A stretch of 64,000 nucleotides of DNA from Mycolicibacterium frederiksbergense (GTDB taxonomy: Bacteria; Actinomycetota; Actinomycetes; Mycobacteriales; Mycobacteriaceae): positions 62,001-126,000 of the forward strand of contig NZ_JARXVE010000003.1 of NCBI RefSeq assembly GCF_029893345.1, in the 5' to 3' direction. This document shows, one piece after another, positions 18,079 through 25,986 of the stretch. Both the position numbers and the translations under genes were made by a program. Positions within the stretch are counted from its first letter, which is position 1; each line of letters begins with the position of its first letter. Under the pieces are notes generated by a model. The model did not search any database and was not told the DNA's origin. It was given only the letters and a program-made list of their open reading frames with translations.

Positions 18079-19158
18079 CTATGCTGCCGGGTTCTGCCCT
18101 TGGGCCTCAACCGGAACGGCGGATTCCGGTGATTCCTCGTGATTCTGCGGAGTATCGGCCGTCTCGGTGCCGCGCGGACCGGTGGTCTCGGGCTCGACCA
18201 CGACCCACCGCCGGACACCGGGCTGAGCCTTGGTGTCGCCCTCGAAACCGGCGAACACCTTGGCCGCCAGCAGGAAGGCCGCCATCGCCAGCAGATACCC
18301 GACGATGGTGGTCACCGTGTTGTCGGCGATGTTCTGCGGAGTGCCGGCGAAAAAGGTCACGTACACCGTGCTCACCATCGACCAGACCGCCACCACGGCA
18401 CTGAGCGCCCAGACGATCCACCACACCACGATGGGGCGTCGCAGATGCGACAGGCGCCCCTCGAGGTCGGCCAGCTCCCACACGAACACCGGTGCCATCA
18501 CCAGGTTCACCCCGGGCAGCAGGCTGCAGAGCCACAGGGTGCGGGCCCCGCGCGGGTCCGCCTCGCCGTGTTGGGCGTACCTGGCGGCCCGCCGCTCGAC
18601 CAGCCACCGGATCAGCTGCACCACCGTGATCACCACGACGCCCATCGCCAGCAGGCTGGCCAGTAGCCCCAACACCACCCCGGCGACGGCGATCAGCGGA
18701 TGCAGCAGCACGGCACGGTTGATCAGCAGCAGCAGGTACCGCACCACATGGGCAAAGGCGGCAACACCCAGTACCACCATCGCGGCGACGAGCATGAACC
18801 GGACCGTGCTGGCCCCGGACTCACCAGCATCGGTCTTCGGCTGCTGGTCATCGACGTCGAACTGCTGGTGCAGCCCCCAGCTCGGAATGACCCGGTACCG
18901 AGGGGTCGGGCCCAGCGGACGACGCTGGCGTCGTTGTTGCGGCGGGGCGCCGGGACGCACCGCGACCCAGCGGTAGCCCGGCGCCAATCGCGGCGGCGTG
19001 GGCGATGCGGCTGGTGACGTGCCGGGCCGTGCGGCGGACCCCCAGTGGGCTTCGGGCGCCAACGGCGCCAACAATGAGCCGCCACAGCGAGGACACCACG
19101 ACCGCTGCCGGTCGCGCACGTTCCAGCGCGTCCCGCACTGCGAACACACCTGGATCAT
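18079..19158 (-). CDS. Zinc-ribbon DUF4328 membrane protein (Rv3843c type)
   Basis: A 359-residue membrane protein. The N-terminal zinc ribbon has two CxxC pairs (VCSQCGTRW and WCPRCGG, residues 5-26). A Pro/Arg-rich linker runs to about 115. Then come about six hydrophobic segments in two clusters, and an acidic C-terminal tail. The pattern fits the DUF4328 family; the function is unknown. ATG start at 19158. It is the first gene of a likely operon with glpQ1. Confidence 0.82.
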   Translation of the reverse strand: MIQVCSQCGTRWNVRDRQRSWCPRCGGSLLAPLAPEAHWGSAARPGTSPAASPTPPRLAPGYRWVAVRPGAPPQQRRQRRPLGPTPRYRVIPSWGLHQQFDVDDQQPKTDAGESGASTVRFMLVAAMVVLGVAAFAHVVRYLLLLINRAVLLHPLIAVAGVVLGLLASLLAMGVVVITVVQLIRWLVERRAARYAQHGEADPRGARTLWLCSLLPGVNLVMAPVFVWELADLEGRLSHLRRPIVVWWIVWALSAVVAVWSMVSTVYVTFFAGTPQNIADNTVTTIVGYLLAMAAFLLAAKVFAGFEGDTKAQPGVRRWVVVEPETTGPRGTETADTPQNHEESPESAVPVEAQGQNPAA

Positions 19159-19207
19159 CCGACCAGCCTAGCCACGATCCCCCCAGAGCTCGTTGCGGTC
19201 GGCGCGC

Positions 19208-19549
19208 TCAGACGCTGCCCGCGTCGCCGGCGTCGGTCACCACCGGACGTCCGGCACCGACCCAGGCCAGCATGCCGCCCTCGACATTGATCGGGGTGTA
19301 GCCGTTACGGGCCAAATAGTTGGCCACCCGCAAGGATCGCCCGCCCCGGTGACAGACCACGTACAGCTCGGCGTCCGGATCGATCTCGGCCAGACGCGCC
19401 GGAACATCGCCCATCGGGAGGTGCTGCGCTCCAGCGGCGTGGCCGCGCTGCCATTCGTCGTCTTCGCGGACGTCGAGCAGCACCACCGACGCGTCGAACG
19501 TCGTGGGTACCGCAGCGATGTCTACCTGCCTGACTTCCACATCGTCCAT
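19208..19549 (-). CDS. Single-domain rhodanese sulfurtransferase
   Basis: A 113-residue rhodanese domain. The active-site loop CHRGGRS carries the persulfide-forming cysteine, and the usual N-terminal signature LLDVREDDEWQRGHAAGAQHLPMG is intact. ATG at 19549 (MDDVEVRQVD) is preferred; the longer in-frame extension upstream looks non-coding. The catalytic Cys suggests sulfur transfer or arsenate/cyanide-type chemistry, and the partner is unknown. It stands alone on the minus strand. Confidence 0.87.
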   Translation of the reverse strand: MDDVEVRQVDIAAVPTTFDASVVLLDVREDDEWQRGHAAGAQHLPMGDVPARLAEIDPDAELYVVCHRGGRSLRVANYLARNGYTPINVEGGMLAWVGAGRPVVTDAGDAGSV

Positions 19550-19625
19550 GCCGTCAATGCTCGCACGCGAACCTGGGCCGGCACACCCGGCCCCGACGCA
19601 CCTCGGCGGCGTTAGCAACGGGAAG

Positions 19626-19724
19626 CTATCCACAGTTTCCACAGGTTCATCCACAGGCCGGGACCTCGCGAAAAGCCCGCGATATGGGCAAAACTGTGCA
19701 ACCGCTGTCCAAAGCTGTGGATAA
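19626..19724. promoter_or_regulatory. Cluster of DnaA-box-like sequences
   Basis: Within 100 bp: CTATCCACA (19626-19634), GTTTCCACA (19635-19643), TCATCCACA (19647-19655), CTGTCCAAA (19705-19713, weak) and TGTGGATAA (19716-19724), the exact complement of TTATCCACA. Three of the five match the DnaA box at 8 or 9 of 9. No dnaA or dnaN gene is present, so this is not the standard oriC. It could be a DnaA titration or regulatory site. Confidence 0.65.
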
Positions 19725-19889
19725 CCCTGGGGTACTGGGTACGCCGATCAACAACCCCGCGCCTGTGGAGCGAAATTAAGCACTCGACTAAATCCTGCCC
19801 GCCGACCGGCCGGGCACCGGTTAGGATCGCCGGGATTTCAAAGCGCAAAGGCCGATTTTCACCTGGCCAACCAACGGGTTATGATCGGC

Positions 19890-19909
19890 GTCACAACAGC
19901 AGTTGTGAC
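19890..19909. promoter_or_regulatory. Perfect 8-bp inverted repeat upstream of a small membrane protein
   Basis: GTCACAAC and GTTGTGAC are separated by AGCA. The dyad sits 48 bases before the ATG of the 51-residue membrane protein. It could be an operator or an RNA hairpin in the leader; it has no T tract, so it is a poor terminator. The rest of 19735-19889 shows no gene. Confidence 0.5.
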
Positions 19910-19957
19910 GGAACTCACTGGGGGGCCACCGGTGGTCGTGCAGGTCAGGAGTGTCTG

Positions 19958-20113
19958 ATGGCGTCACATCCGATGGGATCGGGGTCAGCGTTACCGCAGC
20001 CCGAATGGCAGTCCGGACATCTATACGCCCGTAATCAGTGGATGGCCTTCCTGCGCGCGAGCGCGATCGCCCTACTGCTGCTCGGCGTTCTTGCGTTGAT
20101 CGTCCTGTTCTGA
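19958..20113 (+). CDS. Small single-span membrane protein
   Basis: A 51-residue ORF: a polar N-terminus of about 28 residues with Pro, His and Trp (PQPEWQSGHLYARNQWM), then one hydrophobic segment (ASAIALLLLGVLALIVLF) running to the C-terminus. The start ATG has GTCAGGAG eight bases upstream. Codon use is mycobacterial. It lies in front of sodA with about 150 bases between them. Function unknown; tail-anchored small proteins often bind membrane complexes. Confidence 0.62.
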   Translation: MASHPMGSGSALPQPEWQSGHLYARNQWMAFLRASAIALLLLGVLALIVLF

Positions 20114-20263
20114 CTTAAACCGGATCAGGTATACGTGAGGTCGGCGCGCGCGTCCTTGCGGTGCGCCCTGCGAAGGAGCAATGTTGGCAGCGATCTTGAG
20201 TGTCGAACTTCAGGATCTTTGACGACACCCGGCTCCATCGATCGATGATGAGGAAGGAATCTC

Positions 20264-20887
20264 GTGGCTGAATACACCTTGCCGGACCTGGATTACGACT
20301 ACGGAGCGCTGGAACCCCACATCTCCGGGCAGATCAACGAGCTGCACCACAGCAAGCACCACGCCGCCTACGTCAAGGGCGTCAACGACGCGGTTGCCAA
20401 ACTCGACGAGGCCCGCGCCAATGGCGACCACGCGGCGATCTTCCTCAATGAGAAGAACCTGGCCTTCCACCTCGGCGGCCACGTGAACCACTCGATCTGG
20501 TGGAAGAACCTGTCCCCCAACGGTGGCGACAAGCCGACCGGTGATCTCGCCGCGGCCATCGACGATCAGTTCGGGTCGTTCGACAAGTTCCAGGCTCAGT
20601 TCACCGCGGCGGCCAATGGTCTGCAGGGCTCGGGCTGGGCGGTTTTGGGCTACGACAGCCTCGGCAATCGGCTGCTCACCTTCCAGCTTTACGACCAGCA
20701 GGCCAACGTGCCGCTCGGCATCATCCCGCTGCTGCAGGTCGACATGTGGGAGCACGCGTTCTACCTGCAGTACAAGAACGTCAAGGCCGACTACGTCAAG
20801 GCGTTCTGGAACGTCGTGAACTGGGAGGACGTGCAGAACCGCTATGCGGCGGCCACGTCCAAGACCGGTGGTCTGATCTTCGGCTGA
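20264..20887 (+). CDS. sodA: Superoxide dismutase, Mn/Fe family, probably manganese type
   Basis: Dismutates superoxide to oxygen and peroxide. 207 residues, the same length as mycobacterial SodA, with no classical signal peptide. Metal ligands are His28, His76, Asp160 and His164. Residue 145 is Gln ([10 protein letters not shown]); from memory the iron-dependent M. tuberculosis enzyme has His there and manganese-type mycobacterial enzymes have Gln, so Mn use is inferred. GTG start with AGGAAGG just upstream. A strong hairpin at 20940-20968 ends the transcript. Confidence 0.96.
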   Translation: MAEYTLPDLDYDYGALEPHISGQINELHHSKHHAAYVKGVNDAVAKLDEARANGDHAAIFLNEKNLAFHLGGHVNHSIWWKNLSPNGGDKPTGDLAAAIDDQFGSFDKFQAQFTAAANGLQGSGWAVLGYDSLGNRLLTFQLYDQQANVPLGIIPLLQVDMWEHAFYLQYKNVKADYVKAFWNVVNWEDVQNRYAAATSKTGGLIFG

Positions 20888-20939
20888 GTCCGGTCCAGGT
20901 TCGACCTGAGGGCTGGGTAGGTTTCTGAACTCTCCAGAA

Positions 20940-20968
20940 GGGGCGTCACGCGGATTGCGTGGCGCCCC
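20940..20968 (+). terminator. Probable sodA transcription terminator
   Basis: A 12-bp stem, GGGGCGTCACGC paired with GCGTGGCGCCCC with one G-T wobble, closed by a GGATT loop. It starts 53 bases after the sodA stop. A short T-containing run (CTCTCGTTCT) follows, as is usual for mycobacterial terminators lacking a full U tract. Confidence 0.8.
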
Positions 20969-21422
20969 GCTCTCGTTCTGGGGTCCGGCCACCGTGTCGC
21001 CTTGCACCCGCCCGGTAGCTGCCGCATGCTGATCCGATCGCGGTGCGCGTCGCCTCCATGCCAGGATTGCGGTCCACCACAACGATTTTCGCGTCCGCGA
21101 GGCGAATCTGCTGTTGCACCAGAACATTTCGCCGAGCATCAAATCGGACGGCACCGTGCCCTCGATGGTGCGCCGAGTCGGCCCCGGTGCCCATTCTCCG
21201 AATAGCAGAATCTGGCTGCCCCAAATCGGTAAGAAGGCTAGCGAATTCGACACGATACGACTAACGTCATGCGCACCAGCGAAGGGGAGTAGCCCCCAAT
21301 CGTCGTGTCGACATACTGGCGTCAGCCCGGCCGGCGAACCGCAACCGCGGTGGGCGAGACCTTCGACCCATGTCGATGCACCGCGCAGGCGGCAGGTACC
21401 GGCAATGTGTCGAAAGGTCGCC
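20969..21422. other. 454-bp gap with no recognisable gene
   Basis: Reading frames are open on both strands here, but none has a start, ribosome-binding site or family resemblance I can support. Base composition is a little less GC-rich than the neighbours near 21080-21260. In the M. tuberculosis order (from memory) a gene lies between sodA and the membrane-protein gene Rv3848. This stretch next to a broken gene may therefore be a decayed remnant. Confidence 0.45.
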
Positions 21423-21924
21423 ATGCTCTCCGCCGCACTGATCAGCTTCGGGGTCGCCTTTCTCGCCGAGTTGGGCGACAAATCCCAGCTGGTGACCATG
21501 GCCTACGCGCTGCGTCACCGCGCTTGGGTGGCGCTCTCCGGGGTCGGGATCGCGGCCTTCCTGGTGCACGGGGCCGAAGGGGACGGCGGGGATGGCGGGG
21601 ATATGGATCGGCGCGACCTTTGGCATGGTGCTGGCCGACGGAGTCGCCATCGGTGTCGGCGCCCTGTTGCACACCCGACTGCCCGAACGGTTCTTACGCG
21701 CCCTGGCCGGCGTGCTGTTCCTGATGTTCGGATTGTGGATTCTGTTCGACAGCGCCCTGGGGCTGCGCTGGGTAGCCGTGGCCGTCACCGCAACCGTGGC
21801 TGTCGCGGCAATCGGACTGGTGATTATCCGGCGACCGCGCAAACCTCCGGCGGTATCCGGCCCGCAATCCCGGCTTGAATCGATGCCAGAATCTCCACGA
21901 GCCCGTCTGGCTATCCCCGGCTAG
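21423..21924 (+). pseudogene. Broken Gdt1/TMEM165 (UPF0016)-family cation transporter
   Basis: Intact members have two homologous halves, each with an E-x-G-D-[KR]-[ST] motif, and exchange Ca2+ or Mn2+ for protons. Here the first half is clear from the ATG at 21423: ALISFGVAFLAELGDKSQLV with motif residues 16-21. After FLVH at about 21570 the reading frame is lost. A second fragment in another frame from 21592 matches the end of the second half (GIWIGATFGMVLADG, LPERFLRALAGVLFLMFGL), but the second ELGDK motif is absent. About 80-90 internal residues are missing, so a deletion plus frameshift is inferred. Sequencing error cannot explain the missing middle. Confidence 0.72.
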
Positions 21925-22338
21925 GGGGATGGCGCGCATTCAACCGCTCAACCTGCAACATGTTCCACGTCGTCTGACAACGGGGTCGCACACAATCTGA
22001 CGTGACGCCAAGCCTGTGCTCTAGCAAATATCCGCTGCCGTCAGCCCCGACTGCGGCCCGGTTGCCGGCTGAAAAGTTGATCTTGACTGCCTGTAGGCGT
22101 GCGCGCAGCTCATCGCGGTCAATACAACGCGGCCGTCACCTTTTGCATTGCCGGACGGCGCAATCGCTCCGTCACCCCATGGCGAAGATACCGGTATCCG
22201 CCGCCGCGGCAGCCAAAACGCAAAGCCAAGTTAACTTTTATGCGGTTTGCACTTGGTTGTCCGCACAACACTCGGTACCATAGTCAGCAAATACGCCGCC
22301 TATTCGTACCGCTCATGATGCATGTGGAGGTTAAATCG
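21925..22338. other. 414-bp upstream region of espR, no gene
   Basis: Contains no supported ORF. The stretch 22160-22320 is less GC-rich than its surroundings and holds a nested dyad (22220-22256). GGAGG at 22326-22330, eight bases before the espR ATG, is a strong ribosome-binding site. The long leader suggests regulated expression of espR. Confidence 0.6.
22220..22256. promoter_or_regulatory. Nested inverted repeats upstream of espR
   Basis: GCAAA (22220-22224) pairs with TTTGC (22246-22250), and CCAAGT (22226-22231) pairs with ACTTGG (22251-22256), interleaved around an AT-rich centre (GTTAACTTTTATG). EspR binds AT-rich DNA with TTTGC-containing motifs (known in general), so autoregulation is possible but unproven. 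Confidence 0.4.
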
Positions 22339-22737
22339 ATGAGCAAGACGTTCGCCGCCCGCCTAAACCGCCTGTTCGACACGGTTTACCCACCTGGGCG
22401 CGGACCCCACACGTCTGCCGAGGTGATCGGGGCACTCAAATCCGAAGGTGTCACCATGTCGGCGCCGTACCTTTCCCAGCTCCGTTCGGGCAACCGCACC
22501 AACCCATCGGCGGCAACCATGGCCGCACTTGCCAATTTCTTCCGGATCAAGCCGGCCTACTTCACCGACGACGAGTACTACGAGAAGCTCGACAAGGAAC
22601 TGACCTGGCTGGCCAGCATGCGTGACGAAGGGGTGCGCCGGATCGCCGCCCGTACCGTCGGGCTGTCCTCCGAGGCTCAGCAGGACCTGGTGCAGAAGGC
22701 CGATGAGCTGCGCCGCCGGGAGCATCTCGACGACTGA
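22339..22737 (+). CDS. espR: EspR nucleoid-associated transcriptional regulator
   Basis: A 132-residue DNA-binding dimer with an N-terminal helix-turn-helix of XRE type (EVIGALKSEGVTMSAPYLSQLRSGNRTNPSAATMAALANFF) and a C-terminal dimerisation helix pair. In M. tuberculosis it controls ESX-1 secretion (espACD) and many cell-wall genes. The length and sequence match that family almost throughout. The ATG at 22339 has GGAGG eight bases upstream; the longer open frame upstream is not coding. It converges on the DUF6545-like gene with a shared terminator. Confidence 0.96.
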   Translation: MSKTFAARLNRLFDTVYPPGRGPHTSAEVIGALKSEGVTMSAPYLSQLRSGNRTNPSAATMAALANFFRIKPAYFTDDEYYEKLDKELTWLASMRDEGVRRIAARTVGLSSEAQQDLVQKADELRRREHLDD

Positions 22738-22771
22738 TTCACCGGGCATCCGCCCGAGCTGAATTCATATT

Positions 22772-22808
22772 CGCAAGCGGGGATCGTTTCGACGATTCCC
22801 GCTTTGCG
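22772..22808. terminator. Bidirectional terminator between espR and the DUF6545-like gene
   Basis: AAGCGGGGATCG pairs with CGATTCCCGCTT (one G-T wobble) around a TTTCGA loop, and the stem extends outward through CGC/GCG with a one-base bulge, giving about 15 bp. It lies between two convergent stops at 22737 and 22822. Confidence 0.78.
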
Positions 22809-22821
22809 GTGCCGTCAACCC

Positions 22822-23952
22822 CTATCCGCCCGCGCGTTCAAGTTCCCGGTACTGCTCGGCGATCGCCAGGATCCACTCCCGGTCGGAGAATGACTCGGGC
22901 TGGCTGAGCCAGCCCAGGCCGGGGAAGCCTGACCGGGCATCACTGTCGCGGGTGTCGTAGATCCACTGGGCGACGGTCCGCGCCCGCTCCCGGGGCGAGC
23001 CTTGCCGTGTGCGCGGCTCCGGCACGGGTTCCTCGGATTGGTGCGATCCGCTGGATCCGCGCGGTCCGGCGGTTTCGTGCCGACGCGTTTCGGCCGCCGT
23101 CGCCTCCAGATACAGCGAATCCGAGATCATCGACATTCGCTCGGCGACCCGGAACACCAACGGCCCGCGCGGACGCACGCCGATGCCGACATCCGGCTGG
23201 CGCCTGGCGAGTTCGGTCAGCAGCGGTCCGATGATCCGCAACTCCTGGCGCGCTCCGAACCAGTCTTCGACGCTCGGCAGCAACGATCCTGCGGCGACGA
23301 TGATCATCGCGCAGCCCAGCATGGTCGCTGCCGCACCGACACCGACCGGCTCCATCCGCCCGGCGGCCCGGAGCAGGAAGAAGGCGGTGACGCCGACGAT
23401 GAGCACCATGCCGATGGTGAAGACGAACAGCGCTCGACCGCGTCTGCTGCGGTTCGAGTAGCGCAGGCCGGCCCACCCCATCAGGGTCAGTGTCAGCAGC
23501 ACATAAATCAATGGCAGTAACCACGAGGCGCCATTGGATCCGAGGGCGCGCTTCAGAAACTCCGCGGGGGCCATCTCGGGTTGCCTACCGGCACTGAAGA
23601 AGATCACCAGGCTGACGACGGCCACGACAACCGCGATGCCGTACTGGATCAGCGCGATGCGCCGGGTGATCGCCGATACGTGTTCCGAGGATGCCGTCGT
23701 GATCATCACGCAGCTTCCGGCCGCGCACGCGATCAGCGCGATCTGGGTCAGACCGGCCGCGATGTTGGGCCAGCCGAGCATGGTGTCGGTGAGCAGCGCC
23801 AGCGGCTGCCAATTCAGGGCGGCGACGACGCCCAAGCTGCCGAGCGAGAGAATCATCGCCGAGCTCACCAGGGATTGCTTGTTGACCAGAGCCCAGCCGA
23901 TGCGCAGACCAGTAGCCAGCCCGAGTAGGCCGGCGATCACCCAGACGATCAA
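22822..23952 (-). CDS. Seven-TM protein of the MAB_1171c / DUF6545 type
   Basis: A 376-residue protein with seven predicted membrane segments in the first 235 residues, the N-terminus starting directly in the first (MIVWVIAGLLGLATGLRIGW). A soluble C-terminal domain of about 140 residues begins at SLLPSVEDWFGAR and includes the helical stretch GVRPRGPLVFRVAERMSMISD. From memory this is the actinobacterial family called MAB_1171c putative transporter (DUF6545), often encoded next to ImmA/IrrE-like proteases and XRE regulators. It overlaps the upstream protease gene by four bases. Transport activity has not been shown, to my knowledge. Confidence 0.75.
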   Translation of the reverse strand: MIVWVIAGLLGLATGLRIGWALVNKQSLVSSAMILSLGSLGVVAALNWQPLALLTDTMLGWPNIAAGLTQIALIACAAGSCVMITTASSEHVSAITRRIALIQYGIAVVVAVVSLVIFFSAGRQPEMAPAEFLKRALGSNGASWLLPLIYVLLTLTLMGWAGLRYSNRSRRGRALFVFTIGMVLIVGVTAFFLLRAAGRMEPVGVGAAATMLGCAMIIVAAGSLLPSVEDWFGARQELRIIGPLLTELARRQPDVGIGVRPRGPLVFRVAERMSMISDSLYLEATAAETRRHETAGPRGSSGSHQSEEPVPEPRTRQGSPRERARTVAQWIYDTRDSDARSGFPGLGWLSQPESFSDREWILAIAEQYRELERAGG

Positions 23953-24440
23953 CCAAATGCCTCTCCGAGGCGAACCTGCACGATCGACGAACGGTCGGAC
24001 GGCAGCCGGCCCAACCGGTAGAGCAACAGCGCGGCGAAGTCCTCGGCCTCCTGCTCGACGTCCTCGCCGTTGGGCCCCATACAGCCGGTCCGCTGGTTGA
24101 GCATGTAGCTGATCAGGTCCGAGCTCGCGACCTCGACCGATTCCTGGGCCGCGTCGACGATCGATATGCCTTCGTGGCCGAGCACCAGGTGGCCGAGTTC
24201 ATGCGCGAGGGTCCGGTCCCAGGCCGGCAGGCCCTCCTGGATGAGGAACACGTCGCGGTCGGCGTATTGCCGCCATTGCCCGCACACGCCGGGCGGAAGT
24301 TCGGCCACGGTCACCTCGATCGGTCTGCCGCGATCCTCGCTCACCGATTCGACCAGGCGAGTCAAGGTGACCTCGCCGCGCCGCGGGGCAAGATCGAGCA
24401 CCTCGTTGACAGCACGCGTGACGCTTCGACTGGCAGACAT
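23949..24440 (-). CDS. ImmA/IrrE-family metallopeptidase
   Basis: A 163-residue protein with the zinc motif HELGHLVLGH (HExxH) in the middle and the downstream EDFAALLLYRLGRLP region carrying the third ligand acid (EQEAEDFAALLL), as in ImmA/IrrE proteases. These cleave XRE-type repressors or sense stress. The start ATG at 24440 has GGGGGA upstream; an in-frame ATG 15 bases further up is less likely. The stop overlaps the seven-TM gene start by four bases, so the two act together. No XRE gene lies inside the operon; the nearest is espR, convergent. Confidence 0.85.
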   Translation of the reverse strand: MSASRSVTRAVNEVLDLAPRRGEVTLTRLVESVSEDRGRPIEVTVAELPPGVCGQWRQYADRDVFLIQEGLPAWDRTLAHELGHLVLGHEGISIVDAAQESVEVASSDLISYMLNQRTGCMGPNGEDVEQEAEDFAALLLYRLGRLPSDRSSIVQVRLGEAFG

Positions 24441-24518
24441 GATCCCCCTTTCCACCCTCTAGTACACGCCGTATATGCCTTGGAAAACTCCGGTTTCAGG
24501 GATTCTCCCCAGACGGTC

Positions 24519-25772
24519 CTATCTCATGAACCGAGCAGCGTCGATCCGCACCGTACGGCCGGCTCTGGCCTGCCGAAAACCCAGAAGTCCGCCCAGGCCG
24601 GTGAGGGCAACCATCCCGCTCACCCCGGGCAGCGCCATCGCCGCGATCTCTTTTGTGCTGGCAACGCGCAAGTAGTCGGCGTAGCCGGTCCGGTAGGACG
24701 CCAGCGGGATCGTGGAGTCGGGTCCGGCAGCGGCGGGCCTGCTCCCGATCTCCAGTTTGGTGGTGGGGTGCGGCGCAGGATTCGCCTTGGGCCCGTCGTG
24801 GTCTCCGTTTCCGGCCCCCATCGGGGTGACGATCGGCGCGACGATGACGGGCAGGACCACGACCGGTACCGCGATCGGTGCTGCCCCGACCGCAGCGGCC
24901 AGACCGGGCGGGGGTGCCCCGGCAGCGCCGGCCAGCTGCGGCGCCGGCTGCACTGACGGCAGCTGCATCTCGGGCGGCTGGGGGACGTGGAACGGTGGGA
25001 GTCCGCCTGCTCCGCCCCCACCACCGCCTGCGGATCCACTGATGACGCTCGTGGTGGTCGTGGTGGGCTCGGTGGTGGTCGGCGGGGTCGTGGTCGGCGG
25101 GGTCGTCGTCGGCGGGGTCGTGGTCGGCGGGGTCGTGGTCGGCGGGGTCGTCGTCGGCGGGGTCGTCGTCGGCGGGGTCGTCGTCGGCTCGGTCGTCGTC
25201 GGCTCGGTCGTCGTCGGCTCGGTCGTGGTCGGCTCGGTCGTGCGCGAGGTCGTAGTGGGCTCGGTCGTGCGCGAGGTCGTCACGGCAGTCGAATTCGTGG
25301 TGGTGACACCAGTGGAAACGCCGGTGGTGCTCGGGCCTGTGGTGCTGGGACCTGTGGTGCTCGGTCGAGTAGTCCTCGTGGTCGACGGGTGAGGGTGCAT
25401 CGCCGAAGGGAAAGGCGCGTCGGTCCCGGTCTCAGTTTGCGACGCCCCCTCTGAGCCGGAGGGTTGCGCAGTTCCCGACGGGCCGCCCGGGTCATCTGTT
25501 TTGGTCGGCTTACCGCTCGTCTTGGTCGGCTTACCGCTCGTCTTGGTAGGTTTGCCGGTCGTCGGCTTGTCGGTGTGCCGCGGGCCGCCGGTTGTCCCGC
25601 CCGGTCCACCGCCTTGGTCGTCGTTGTTGTCGGAGCCACTCGAGGATCCATTGCCCCCGTCGGCATTCCCTCGATCCGGATGGGCAAATGCCAATGCCCC
25701 TCCGATACCGGCGATGAACAGGCCCGATATCACCAGACCAGTGGAGGCCACGACGCGCAACTGCGAACGCAC
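24519..25772 (-). CDS. Thr/Pro-repeat cell-surface protein
   Basis: About 417 residues. The N-terminal signal-like segment (VVASTGLVISGLFIAGIGGALAFAH) is followed by a Gly/Asp-rich linker, three GKPTKTS repeats, then about twelve TTTPP/TTTEP pentapeptides. A Pro/Ala/Val-rich region and a C-terminal hydrophobic segment (IAAMALPGVSGMVALTGLGGLLGF) with a basic tail end the protein. The layout is that of a glycosylated stalk protein anchored at one or both ends. GTG 25772 has GGGGGG seven bases upstream and is preferred over GTG 25796. It is transcribed toward the ImmA operon, 78 bases upstream of it. Function unknown. Confidence 0.75.
   Translation of the reverse strand: MRSQLRVVASTGLVISGLFIAGIGGALAFAHPDRGNADGGNGSSSGSDNNDDQGGGPGGTTGGPRHTDKPTTGKPTKTSGKPTKTSGKPTKTDDPGGPSGTAQPSGSEGASQTETGTDAPFPSAMHPHPSTTRTTRPSTTGPSTTGPSTTGVSTGVTTTNSTAVTTSRTTEPTTTSRTTEPTTTEPTTTEPTTTEPTTTPPTTTPPTTTPPTTTPPTTTPPTTTPPTTTPPTTTEPTTTTTSVISGSAGGGGGGAGGLPPFHVPQPPEMQLPSVQPAPQLAGAAGAPPPGLAAAVGAAPIAVPVVVLPVIVAPIVTPMGAGNGDHDGPKANPAPHPTTKLEIGSRPAAAGPDSTIPLASYRTGYADYLRVASTKEIAAMALPGVSGMVALTGLGGLLGFRQARAGRTVRIDAARFMR
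25066..25245 (-). repeat. Twelve 15-bp tandem repeats encoding Thr-Pro/Glu pentapeptides
   Basis: Twelve in-register 15-base units of the form GGCKSGGTCGTSGTC on the + strand, coding TTTPP or TTTEP on the minus strand. Seven consecutive units carry PP (25081-25185) and five carry EP. A separate array of three 21-base units at 25501-25563 codes GKPTKTS. Near-identical units suggest slippage and length variation between strains. Confidence 0.9.
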
Positions 25773-25986
25773 GTTGGCACCCCCCGTTCCCTCCACCGGC
25801 GATCAACTTCGTTGAATACATTCGATTCTTGCACAAACAATATGTCGCAATTTTGCTGGCCGAGCCGAATGCCGGTGCCGATCCCGGGTAGTGCCGACGG
25901 AGCAAATCCGCCGGACGATACTGTGGGTCTGCAGCAGTTTTGCGATGACCACCAACACATCACCAATCGACCGGGAGGCATCCGGA

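Noticed and set aside
19626..19724. Chromosomal replication origin
   Set aside because: DnaA boxes are present but there is no dnaA/dnaN and no clear AT-rich unwinding region.
20969..21422. Open frame on the minus strand after sodA
   Set aside because: It runs on through sodA and has no start signal or recognisable domain; no identity can be supported.
21114..21878. 255-codon open frame containing the first half of the Gdt1-like gene
   Set aside because: The upstream part has no resemblance to a protein family and the frame leaves the homologous sequence at about 21570; it is not one intact gene.
22099..22338. N-terminal extension of EspR
   Set aside because: EspR is 132 residues in mycobacteria; the ATG at 22339 has a strong ribosome-binding site.
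25066..25245. CRISPR-like repeat array
   Set aside because: Units are contiguous without spacers, have a period of 15 bp and keep a reading frame.
24712..25392. Val/Gly-repeat open frame on the + strand (VVVGG units)
   Set aside because: Complement of the Thr/Pro repeat; the minus-strand gene has signal peptide, anchor and ribosome-binding site.
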